The notes under the pieces were generated by a model. It was not told where the DNA came from. It saw only the letters and a list, made by a program, of their open reading frames with translations, and searched no databases. A stretch of DNA of 64,000 nucleotides from Boswellia sacra (Eukaryota; Streptophyta; Magnoliopsida; Sapindales; Burseraceae): positions 1 to 64,000 of the forward strand of contig SNVD02011435.1 of NCBI GenBank assembly GCA_013180625.2, given 5' to 3'. Positions 22,200 through 33,091 of the stretch are shown here, one piece after another. A program made the position numbers and the translations under genes. Numbering within the stretch: the first letter of the stretch is position 1; every line of letters begins with the position of its first letter.

Positions 22200-22690
22200 G
22201 AGATTTAAAGGAGATTAGAACACAATATCATGTCCCGGAAGACATTTTCCTTAGTCTTCCCAGGCAAGGGGAAAGACCCCAGCAATCCTCCAATTGGTCA
22301 TGTAGCCATCTATGCTTCATGTTTCTCATATAGTCTCAGGCTCACTATCCAACCATTCTTTATCCTTATGCTCCACCGTTTAGGCATGGTCCTTGCTCAA
22401 TTAAGCCCAAATGTCTAGCGTGCTCTTCGTAGTTGTCATGCGTTGTGAAAAATTAAAAAAAATTTATTCCAGAAATTACCTTTAAGGAGTTTTCTAACTT
22501 GAATCAAATGAAAGCTTACCCAAAAATGAAGGGGTGGTTTTATGTGGGTACATGGAGCCATGTTGGAACGGTTGTATTGGACAATCCCACATCCAACGAG
22601 AATAAAGAAGTGATGGTTCTTTATGAGTGGCAATTGGGGTCATACCTTGATGGAAGGTAAGAAGACAACTATTTGGAGAGAAAAATATCA
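22200..22690 (+). pseudogene. remnant of a Transposase_28/'gypsy-type' plant protein in the foldback spacer
   Basis: Frames in this interval read NPPIGHVAIYASCFSYSLRLTIQPFFILMLHRLGMVLAQLSPNVWRAL, shown here by its parts: NPPIGHVAIY, SLRLTIQPFF, LHRLGM, AQLSPN. The pattern PP-G-x-x-x-(Y/L)... L-P-x-x-P-F... Q-L-x-P-N is the plant domain also present in the antisense ORF at 39016-41199 (PPRGVIGLS, GLRVPFDNYV, SQLSANGWR). Further on, another frame reads KGWFYVGTW. Frameshifts and stops separate the pieces. It is a decayed fragment with no intact product. Confidence 0.55.
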
Positions 22691-23896
22691 TCATAAAAAA
22701 AATATAGGGTTGAAGTTAACAAAGTTGGTTTCTCAAGAAAAGCAAATCCTAAAGAAACAAAACAAATATACTATAAAGAATTGAGTTCTAAAAGAGACGG
22801 TTTTAGTAGCAAGAATGCTTGGGTTGTGCCTTCCACATCACTATTCTGCCTGGCATTCCTTGCAAAAACTTTAAAAAAAAGGGAGTTCAAGGCCAATTGA
22901 AAAATCTACAAAAGAAAGAAAAACACAACACGTTAAACCAAGGTACTTTTTTACCTAATCTGAGAGGTGATGATAGCTCATTGAATCTCTTTCAATTGCC
23001 CAATATAATAATATGTTTGATTAGAGATTGAAGCACATGCATGTGATCAAAGTACATGCCGCAAGTTCTTTAGAGAATTCTTTATTCAACAATTCAAGGT
23101 CAGCTTGGTAGGCTACAAAACCAATCGAAGTGATAATTATTAGAAGCTATAGAGATGCATGAATTAGGAAATCAATATAATAAAGTTTGGCCACAAACTG
23201 TTTCATTGAAGAAGGTATAAAATTACTTCAAAAAGCTTCATGTTCTTCAATTTAAAATTCACTTGGTGAATTTGAATCAACTGAAGCTATGCATGTCGAA
23301 TGGAAGCAATGGAAGATGCTCACATTTAGAGATTAATTTGATAGAAAATTAGCTTGAAACGACTTTCATGCAAGGAGACGTTAGAAGGAATCTTAAGGCT
23401 TTCTTGAATTGATAAAGAAATCAAAGTTAGGCATGGGAAGCATTAAGTGTTATGAGTATAATTGTAGCACAATTGAAGAGTTCCTAAACTTTTCAACTTT
23501 CTAGTATGACGGTGGCCTTTGGTAAGCATTAAATGAACATGACTCTCATGATTAATAGCAAAGGAAAATGAGCTAGATATATGTGAAAGTTATTTAAGAT
23601 TTGCTTTTCTAAAAAGTCAAGTTCCAAGTAAATACTAATGTTTTGCATTGGAACTTGGGAGACTGTTTATTGGATGAAAAATAGGGACAACCAATAAGAT
23701 TAATCTTTCAAGCCACATCATCAAGGGATATAAATCTTTTTATATTTTAATTAGGATCGATGTCTTTTATCTATGTCGCGCCTTGATTTTCTAAATAAAA
23801 GATCTTTCATTTTTAATTTGGTCAACAAAGATATTGACATTACTCTTAATATTGAGATTTTTGATTGAACAGATAATCCTATAAAGAACATCCCAC
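22684..23896. repeat. right arm of the foldback element
   Basis: It is the reverse complement of 21745-21074 continued by 11848-11386. The outer end reads AGATAATCCTATAAAGAACA, against TTCGTTAGAGGATTATCT on the left. No duplication of flanking bases is obvious. Confidence 0.78.
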
Positions 23897-24232
23897 TTGG
23901 TGAACAAACAACGCAACTATCAATTTACCTCCAATAAGTGTTGCATGGCACAAATTCCAAAGTCATCATCATTAAAGTCAAAAGAGCATTTAGTTGGAGC
24001 TGCATACTATTTATTAAATATCTTTAAGTTTAATGATTACACTACAAGTTTCATAAAAATTAATAAAATAATAAAGGCTCTAAGCTCTATGTGAAAGCTT
24101 CTGTCCAGGTGCTCTCAAGGAAAATACTCATTGTCTAAGTGTCGTCATCAACTCTCTTACAAGCTTCCAATTGTCTCCTAAAGGAATTTTTTATTGTCCA
24201 AGTGACTCCATGATTTCCAAGTGTTATCACTA
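23897..24232. other. intergenic DNA left of the CACTA element
   Basis: No gene is seen. Joined across the CACTA insertion with 27128 onward it gives a continuous stretch with CCTATAAATAGGC (about 27196-27208), a strong TATA-type motif, so it may be an old LTR or promoter. Ends were not found. Confidence 0.5.
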
Positions 24233-27124
24233 CACTACAAGAAAAATCGGATACAGCAATACACGTTTGGCAACACGCAGTCATGCTCGTTACTAAATGA
24301 GCCTTTTTGCAATGTGTATTTTTTGTGTGTTCAGAAAAGCTTCTGAATTTACCTTTTAGCAACGTGCAAGCTTTGCACGTTGCGAAAAACCTCATTCAAC
24401 AACGTGCATTTTCTGCCCGTTGCTAAAACTATAAGATTCAGCAACATCATTGCTTGCACGTTGGCAAATGTCTTATTTTAATTTTTTATATTTTTATTTA
24501 TATTTAATTTTTAGTTTATTAAAATTAAATTTTTTGAACATTAAAAATTTAACTAATATTAGAATTTGAAAACTTTAAATTTTTTTGGACACTAAATATA
24601 GATATAGTTAGAAATAAAATTTTTGAATATAAAGAACTCAACTAATTTTAAAAATTTAAGCAATAAAATTTTAAAATTTTAGGTATTTTTTAATATTAAA
24701 TATAGATATATTAGATTTAAAATTTTTGAAAATAAAAATTTAAATAATATTATGATTTTAAATGTTTAATTTTTTAATAATAAATATTTTATTAAAAATA
24801 ATATAATTTTATGGTAAAATAAAGATATATCATAAGTTATAATATTTAGTTAATAAATTATAACTAATAAAAAAATAAATTACTTCTCTATAAAATTCCA
24901 TAAGGTCCACCCCAATCTATTGACAAGTATACAATTTAAGTCCATTTTTTAACAAGTTTGAAGACAATATATCTTCAAACTAAAATCATACATACATGCA
25001 CAAGTATGGATGTCAATTCACTTGCCATTTGCTTCAACCTACAAATACAAGGCCGTTATAGTTAAATATGATACAAAAAAGGAAAAATCAAAGCTAAAAC
25101 AAGCAACCTGTCAAAACGCCCGACAAAACTCGACGGGCTTGATAGAGCTTGACATGTAAGTGTCGATGTCAGATGATGCATCTGACACTCGATGTCTTCA
25201 AAAATAGACTGATATCGAGTGTCGGTTGTGAATCTCGACACGACTCGACATGTAAGTGTCGAGTGTCGGATACATCATCCGACACTTGATGTCCTTGAAA
25301 ATAGATAGACTGATATCGAGTGTCGGTTGTGAATCTCGACACGCCTCGACATGTAAGTGTCGAGTGTCAGATGATGCATCCGACACTCGATATCTTCAAA
25401 AATAGACTGATTTCGAGTGTCGGTTGTGAATCTCAACACGACATCCGACACTCGACACTTACATGTCGAGTCTTGTCGAGCTCTATCGAGCGCGTCGAGT
25501 TTTGTCAAGCGTTTTGGCAGGTTGCTTGTTTTAGCTTTGTTTTTTGGCCTTTTTGCATCATATTTAACTATACAGTCCAACCCTCATCTCCTGAACGACG
25601 GGTAGACCTAAAAATCCTAAGCCATCCATCTTCACCATCTCCGATTCTCCTCCACTGCTAAGTTCTTTGACCGTCCTCCATTCCACCATCGCCACTCGCT
25701 AGGCTGTCCTCCACTCCACCATTATCAACTTTCGCATCTCGCCTAAGTCGTCTGCCTCCACTCCACCGTTGCGTTGCCATTTGCCAGGCCATCCTCACTC
25801 GCGATGAGCTCGCCTTCACAGATCCAGCCTCCTCTCTCATGGTCAGGTCATGTCAGTTTTGCCTCCTCTCTCGGTCTCTCTTTATCTTCGATTTTTTAGG
25901 TATTTTAATCTCCTCTGTTCTGTGCCCCTATTATGTTCTATTGCTCTCTCTTATTAATATTCTGGTATAAGAGCTTTGGTGAAAGCTAGTTCTGACTGTA
26001 AAGTTCTTCCCTTAATCTTTGAGAGCAAAATTGTCACAACTACCAGATTTTGCAGAGTACTGTCTACACACCTGAGAAAATGGTTAAGAAATAGAAACCT
26101 TCCAGCTGCAGCTCGTGTATTACGTGTGGAAGAAGGGTAATTTTGCTATGCAGGATTTGAAAGAAAGATAAATGATCAAATTAGGAAGGTTAAGGGCGAT
26201 AGAGACTTTCATTTTGCTTGTTGAAAGATTGTTGTGGCATTTGACATATTTATACAATGATGGGCATTATTCTCTTTGAAACTGGGTGAATTTAAATTTA
26301 CTTGTTCAGTCTTGTTACAACGGTCTTTTCTTTATTAAGAGGTGGTAAATTTGGGTGTCATATATTGTGTTGTTAAAATATATGACTATTTTTCATTTGA
26401 ACTTTCATCTCCTTTCTATTTGACTATTTTTTTCTATAGGCCTTTCAATTTCAGAGCCTTGAGAAAGTATAAACATTTATACTATCTTCTTTTGGTAAGA
26501 TGAAGGTCTGGCAGTGGACTGATGATGGTATTCGGGTAGCAGAGCTTTAAGTTCAAGATCAACGATAATGGTTTTATTTTCTTTAAGTCGTTTAGGATTG
26601 TATTACAAATTAGTTACAAGTACTCATATTTATGATATTTGTGATAGTATTTATCTTAATAAAATTTGTACTTTTGTTATATATTATTGTTTTTCGGTAA
26701 TTTATATAGTAATGTGTATGTTTAAAAATAAAGAGGTATCGCAAATGAATAAAAAATGGATCTTCAATTATAAATATATTCTGCAAATTTTCGCAACGCG
26801 CAAATCACGTTGCCATATTCACTATATAGCAACATGCGCATGTTGCTAAAATCATATTATGCAACTTTTCGCAATGCGTATTGCTCGTTGCCATTGAGGT
26901 CTATAGCAACGCGCATCGCGTGTTGTTAAATCTATATACTCCTATCTTTTGGCAACGCGCAATATTTTAGAACGTGCAAAATTGCATTTGGAAACATACA
27001 TGTGCGCGTTGCGGAAAGTGCTTGACTTTTCGTAGTAGCAAGAACAGCAACGCGCGCTTGTGCGTTGCGAAAACCTTTTAGCAACGCAAAATGCGCATTG
27101 CCATAGCCCATTTTTCTTGTAGTG
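24233..27124. mobile_element. non-autonomous CACTA (En/Spm-type) DNA transposon
   Basis: The left end is CACTACAAGAAAAATCGG and the right end, read on the other strand, is CACTACAAGAAAAATGGGC. CTA flanks both sides (24230-24232 and 27125-27127). Subterminal regions are full of short repeats of the type GCAACGYGC in both orientations (24250-24470 and 26790-27110), as expected for transposase binding. No transposase frame is present; a 2.9 kb deletion derivative is likely. The interior holds AT-rich DNA, an inverted repeat around a tandem array (25055-25578), and a C/T-rich tract (25590-25950) that could be a captured gene 5' end. Confidence 0.93.
25055..25578. repeat. inverted repeat enclosing a 96-101 bp tandem array, inside the CACTA element
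   Basis: The outer arms (25055-25165 and about 25455-25578) are inverted copies and contain AAAGCTAAAACAAGCAACCT. Between them are three tandem units with a period of 96-101 bp, each with GACATGTAAGTGTCGA and a short palindrome of the type ATCGAGTGTCGG/CCGACACTCGAT. Confidence 0.85.
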
Positions 27125-27127
27125 CTA

Positions 27128-29468
27128 GGTTCTTTGCATGCAATATGGTGTCACTCCAACACCATGCATGGCAACACGGGTGAAAGCGTTATTCCTATAA
27201 ATAGGCTCTTTTGCTGCCAATGAAGGTTTGAGCGAACTCTAATCCTAAAACTGTAAAATCCTTCTCCATGGATGACCACCTATTTGTGTCTTTCCTCTCC
27301 ATATTTTAGCCTCTAACTTGAGCCTCAGAGAGATTATCATTAGCAACACCACCAGTGCTTCTGACTTTTGTTTTCTCTTTGTGTACAGTTCAATTACATC
27401 GTTAGAGCCTTGATTAACCAAAGCACAAATACCCATCTTGACAAACATGTGAACTAAGATTTCCTATTTTCGCCATTATTCTCCATCTTTTCCCCATTTT
27501 CCTCTTGTCGAGTCAGATTTTTCATACTAAATATAAATTTTATGATGAGTGGGAGGTTAAAAAAATTTTGGCATCAAAAGTATCAATTTGGTGTATAATA
27601 ATAAACTCAATATGCTTAACATCTAATGAAAACTCTTATTATTTTAGTACAATTTTTGGTTTGTAAAGACTTAAAGGACAAAGCCATCAAGGTTGAACAA
27701 ATACCATAAATAGCCACCAAGCCAATGACACATTAGAAATGTGATTATTTTCGAGACCTCATTCTCATGGCAACTAGTTGTTATCCCAAATACAGTATGC
27801 ACCAATTAGTTACTTGACAACTATATCAACCCAACAAGGTCACAATGGATGAAGACACATTCCTATAATTCCACAGCTCAGATGCGTCACACGAGACAGC
27901 TAAGCCAATATAACGTGAGTTTATTCAATTAAAATGGGATTCAAACTATGAATCCTACTTGACCAAGTTTGACTTTCATTGAAAACCTTGGTTTAACCAT
28001 AATAATTAAACTTCTTTTAATCACTGTTTACACATACTTTAGATTCATTAAATACTTAAGTTTAGGGGCAAATCTCTTTCCTGACCAGGGGAGGCCTACC
28101 CCTACAAATTTAAAAATTTTATAAAATTTTAGAAAAATTATTTGATTTTTAACCCAAAAAATTACTTGTTTCCCTCCCCCCTTTTTCCCCTTTTTCCAAA
28201 GTTTGGATCCACCCAGTGGGACACCCAGGAGTTTACCAAAGGAGGGAAACCTTTAATATTCTTTTTAATATTTAAAATTTATTAAATAAATCTCAATTAT
28301 AGAAGAAAATTAAAAAAATAGAAAAGAATACACTAAAGCAAAATACAAAATATATAATGCTAATATTCAATAATTTACCAATAAATATACTTTTATAATT
28401 GTCCCCAAAGAGTTTTCATATTTTAAAAATATTAAATAATTGTCTCATGGTCAATTTTATCAAAAATATGATCTCAATGTATGTAAGCAAGCTATCATTC
28501 ATTGAAAATTATAAATAATATACACCCTTTATTAAAAATTAGAAAAAGAGTTAATTATTTCCATTCACTAGGAATTACTTGAATTCGTATTCTTTTAGTA
28601 ACAACATATAGTTTACAAACTACAAATGAAAATGTAATGAGAAAGATAAATTTTTACCAAACTAAATAAATAAGAACTAAAAAATCTAAACGTTGATTTT
28701 AAAATAAAATTATAAAAAATAATTTAAATATAAGAGAAACTTATATCATTGCAAATTATGTTATTTGTATCGAGAAAAGACCTATGCAGTAGAGCCAAAT
28801 GGGATGGGTGGGTTATGATTAGACAAAAAGAGAACCAAAATTTAAAATTAGGTTTCAATTTAAAAGAGGGTATAACAATAATCTATTTAAGCTAAAGGGG
28901 GTAAGAGAAACGTTTTAATTTCAGGGGGCGTCTGGGCCTCCCAAAGTTTGTACCTTAGGTCTGTCTGGATCCCCTCTTGCTTAGGTTTCACTATTGATTT
29001 TATCCAATCACTAAAACTTGATTGTTAGAAGATAAACAACAATGGAACCACCATCATTTTACCTAGACAATGGTGGTTTTACGACTTAATTAAGGAAGAG
29101 TAGAAGATCACTTGAAAGATTCCAAGCTGAGACCATATTCAATTTGTTGTTGATGATTGTTAGTATATTTGTTTTATTACCACTTGTTTTCTTCTTCATT
29201 AGTTACTTTGCGGTGTTATTTGCTTCTTGAGGGCATTTCGATACTTTCCATATAGGATTTGGTCTTTAGAAATGGACCATGTAACCCCTTTTGGTGTTGA
29301 AAATCTCACAAAGTTGTTGAATATTGAATTTGGTGTCCAACAATTTAATCTATTTGTATAATATGTGATTTATTTCCTATGTTATTAAGTTCACGTTTGA
29401 ATCTCCTCGCTTGTTGTCCTTATCTTTTCAAACATCAAAACTAAAGAAAATATTTAAAATTTAAAGAG
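27128..29468. other. AT-rich intergenic DNA
   Basis: No gene is recognised. At about 28060-28990 a stretch bounded by short GGGGAGGCC/GGCCTCCC motifs looks like an old repeat, without clear ends. Open frames here are short and lack features. Confidence 0.6.
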
Positions 29469-29639
29469 TAATGTTAGACTTACAACATTCATTCAACATA
29501 AATTTTACAATATTATGTGACAGCCTGTATAACGAAAATTCACTAGAAGAGGAAAAAAACTCTAATGGGATTTTGATACTTAGACTGCCATGTAATGTTA
29601 TAAAATTTATGTTATATAAATATTTTAAGTCTAACATTA
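29469..29639. mobile_element. MITE-like inverted repeat (171 bp)
   Basis: The ends are TAATGTTAGACTTA and its inverse (AAGTCTAACATTA), with matching inner segments ATAAATTTTACAATATTATGT and TAATGTTATAAAATTTATGTT. Arms of about 50 bp surround a short loop. No transposase frame; no convincing target duplication. Confidence 0.7.
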
Positions 29640-29659
29640 TTGAAATTTAAAATGTTAAA

Positions 29660-30642
29660 GATGGGGTAGGATCGACAGCGCTTTTAAATTACACTCTTTT
29701 TTACATCAATTTATATAATTTAGATTTATATAGATTAATGGTTAGGATTTGATTAAATGGTCAGTAAATGTTAAGGTAATCATTAAAGGCACACAGAAGA
29801 ACAAATAACAATTAAGTTAGGTAATTAATGATATTTTTCCCTCTCCAGTCTTCTTCTTCTTCTTGTCTTTATTATCCTCTCTCTCTCTCTCCCTTCTAAT
29901 TTAGGCATAATTTAAACTATTCCTTGAACAATTTTAAAATAACATAATCTATTTATATGTGTTATTGCTACAGTACTAAAACCATGATCGTAAAAGCATG
30001 TGAAAATGGTAAGTTGTCTAATGCTTCGGCCTATCTGAGTCATGATGATGTCTTAGTAGAAATTCAAATAAGATGCACATTATTATATTAATTTGTAATG
30101 GTTAATTTGTTATGTTCCCACGGTATTAAAACTTGAATAAGGTAATGACTAGGGAAAAAATCTAGATCCTCATAATTGGTATTTTGATTTGAGAACAACA
30201 CCTTTTGAGTTTTGACCATGCCTTAATTACTTGAACAACTGTTAATAAAACTATAAATCATATACTTAACCTTATTTCGAAGGTGCATTCCCGAAGCTAA
30301 TTCTAAGTTTATTATCTATAGATGGAAAAGTCAGATATAAATTGATTAAATGTAATATTTCTGTTGATTATTTTATTTTAAAAAATTTTAAGGAATAATT
30401 TAAATTATACCTAAATTGGAGGAGAGAGCGAGGATGTAAAGACAAGAGGAAGAAGACTTGAAAAAGAAAAAGATTATTAATCGTCCAACTTAATTGTTGT
30501 TCATTATATATGAATTTAATGATTGCCTTAATATTTACTTGTCATTTAATTAAATCCTAACCATTAATCTTATATAAATCTAAGAGATATAAATTGACGT
30601 AAAAAATAGTATAATTTAAAGGGGTGTTGATCCTGTCTCGTC
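29660..30642. mobile_element. foldback-type element, about 1 kb
   Basis: The terminal sequence GATGGGGTAGGATCGAC pairs with GACGAGACAGGATCAAC on the other strand. Inverted arms of about 280 bp include TTTATATAATTTAGATTTATAT-type sequence, GATTAATGGTTAGGATTT and a CT-rich stretch. The central part is unpaired and non-coding. A long-TIR, MULE-like non-autonomous element is possible; no 9-bp duplication was found. Confidence 0.7.
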
Positions 30643-32574
30643 AAAGATATATTTATTTTATACTAGAAGTTTTATTTTATAATCTATTTCTTTCAATACA
30701 AAACTTTTCTCATAATTTATTATTAGAAAACACTTACATATTTATTTTTTATAATAAAATTGGTCTATTTTTATAAGTTCTTTTTCATATAAACTCTACT
30801 TAAGTAAGTTGTACAAAACGAGCCCAAAGCCAAATTGGAAAATGGAGTAACCAAAAACTCCAAATGAATTATTTTTCCACTTGGCCTCCTTTCAATCTAC
30901 CCATGAGCCTATAAGTTGTTCCAATACATCTCACATTCACATTCCACAAAAGTATATTCAAAACTGATCGTGCCCCCATGTGTGGGAGAGAAAACAAAGA
31001 AACTATTTGGGGCACTTATTTGATTTAATGAATTAATAAATAGATTATATTAAGTAGTTGATTAGTGGGAGTACTTTTAGTTCATCAACATAGGCAATTT
31101 GACTATATATAAGCAAAAATGGCTGCGAATTTACTAATTAGGGTTTTTGACACCCTTGAGATTTGGTCAATGTAGCATAAATCTTAGTAGTTTTGAAAAC
31201 TAACATTAATCCCCTTGTGTTTTAGAAAAATGATACAATCCCAAATTATATCTCAAATTTCATATGCCAAATTTTATCTCAAATTTTATGCGCTAATAAT
31301 GTATATTTAATTAATACTTACTAAGCAGATGGTGTGATGATGTAATGAGTAGTGTAATAAGTTTAAATTCATACCATTCAATTAAAGATACATAATTTTG
31401 AGATAAGTTTTGGAGAGTATAGTACTACTATGTGTTCTAACTAGGTTAATCAATATGGAATTGAAATTTTTTATTCAAACCCTTAAGTTTCATGAATCAC
31501 ACTAAAACCTAAAATATTTCATAAGCCATAAAATCACCTCTAATCATTAACCAATATTGATCAAAATTAGGTTATTTTGATAAATTTATTAAATAAATTA
31601 AAATTGTCAAATATTGTTATTTGAAACGTATAAGGGTTTTTAAATAATTTCTCAAACTCAAAAGGGGTCAAAAAATATTTAAAAAATTAATATCAATTTA
31701 GTGTTAACTGTTGTAATAACAACTCTTAACTGGCTAGGGAAAGGTTCGAATTAGTTTCTGAAACGACTAAGACTGTAGTTGGTTGACCAAATTTTAGGGG
31801 TGTCAATGTAAAATCCGTTACTCATGCTAGAACCTTTTTTTATATTTCTCATCTGATTTTTTTATGATATTTTAACACATTATAAATAAAAAACAAAATA
31901 CCAATCATCTTTATCAATTAAATTCTAAATAAAATATACACTATTATCAGTTAAAAATTAAATATTAATATTGAGCTAATACTTTAAAGAGAAATATAAG
32001 TAGTTTTTTAATGTAAAATTAAAATCGTATTTACGTAATAGTTATAGGTTGACTCCAAGAATTTCAGGTCCGATCCATACGCAAGAGCGAGTAAAACCTT
32101 GCATTGAAGAGGCGGTAAAAATTAAATACTAATACTCAACCTCACGTACAAGTTTAAGTTTTTAAACTACCAAAGTAATCTTTAAGACTTCATAAATCTT
32201 TAACCACTTCAAGCAAAAAACTTGTGCACACATTTTGTTAATCTGCAAGAGAATTGTACACGCAAAGACATCGACTTTCTTGTTCTTCCTGTAAATCCCA
32301 GGAGGAGAAGGAAATTAAACCCAAACAGAATGAAAAAATAGCTACAAAAATAACACTAATCAGAATCTAATTAACCCATTCAAGAGCAACAAGACTGTAA
32401 AGAAATTAATTCAAAAGGGTCTTTTTCAATTTCTGTACAATGTATGAAGCTTAAACCTATACAAACAATTCCCTTTTCTAATGGTCTACATCAAACCAAA
32501 CTTTAAAAGCAAAGGTCACAAACCCATAATTACCAGTTGCATCTCAAATGAAATGACGACAATTAGAGCATCCT
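30643..32574. other. AT-rich intergenic DNA downstream of the EPFL gene
   Basis: No gene is seen on either strand. The right part (about 32400-32574) should include the 3' untranslated region of the minus-strand EPFL gene. Confidence 0.6.
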
Positions 32575-33091
32575 TTAGGGATTATAGAAGTGGCCATTGC
32601 AGCGACATTTCCAGCCCAGAGGCTTGTAATTGGAGTACTTGTTATCTAAATTAGGAGATGGCTGGAGAGACTCCTTGAAACCCGGTTTAGCTTGAACATG
32701 ACCTTGTTGTTTGCCTGGTAAAGTAGGCACCTGAACCGCCATGCAAGGGTGGCACTGATTGCACTTGTTGTGGCAACTAGGTGGGATTGAACCTAGCCTT
32801 GTTTTGATCTCTTCAAATGACAAACCCTACACAATACACAACCCCGATGAAATCAGCTGGACCCAATTAATTAATGATTAGTACTCAATTAATAAGCCAC
32901 TATACATTACATTACAAACATACCAAAAAGTAGTACAAAAAGATAACTTGTGTACATGTACATATGCAGCTTACCCTAGAGGAGTTTGGAGGCAGGTAAA
33001 AGCTGGGCACAGGAGAGAAAACTAGAAGATGGAAGAGTGTAATTATAAGTAATGCAGTGATGCAAAGAAGGAGAGAGCTAAGTGAAGTCAT
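32575..33091 (-). CDS. EPIDERMAL PATTERNING FACTOR-like secreted peptide (EPFL1-like)
   Basis: Precursor of a cysteine-rich peptide hormone; the family signals through ERECTA-type receptor kinases in the cell wall space and shapes stomatal or organ growth. Two exons: 32975-33091 (39 codons) and 32575-32826 (83 codons plus stop), joined across a 148-bp GT-AG intron; the protein is 122 aa. Exon 1 encodes a hydrophobic signal peptide starting MTSLSSLLLC. Exon 2 encodes GSIPPSCHNKCNQCHPC and the tail NYKPLGWKCRCNGHFYNP. Six cysteines (57, 61, 64, 67, 113, 115) match the EPF fold. The loop between them is about 45 residues, in the range for EPFL1/2-type members; assignment to EPFL1 is from memory of the tail. 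The gene looks intact. Confidence 0.92.

Larger units (their letters stand above)
11386..23896. repeat. large inverted-repeat (foldback-like) element, split by a retrotransposon
   Basis: The left arm is 11386-11848 continued at 21074-21745; the right arm is 22684-23896, inverted. Matching runs include AGGATTATCTG at the outer ends, GATTTATATCCCTTGAT, and the sequence across the insertion point (CTCCTTGCATGAAAG). Each arm is about 1.1-1.2 kb and the spacer is about 0.94 kb. The arm match crosses the GGAAA target site of the internal element, which confirms the nesting. The arms differ at many bases. No flanking duplication was recognised, so the class (MULE-like, foldback, or an inverted duplication) is open. 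Confidence 0.8.
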
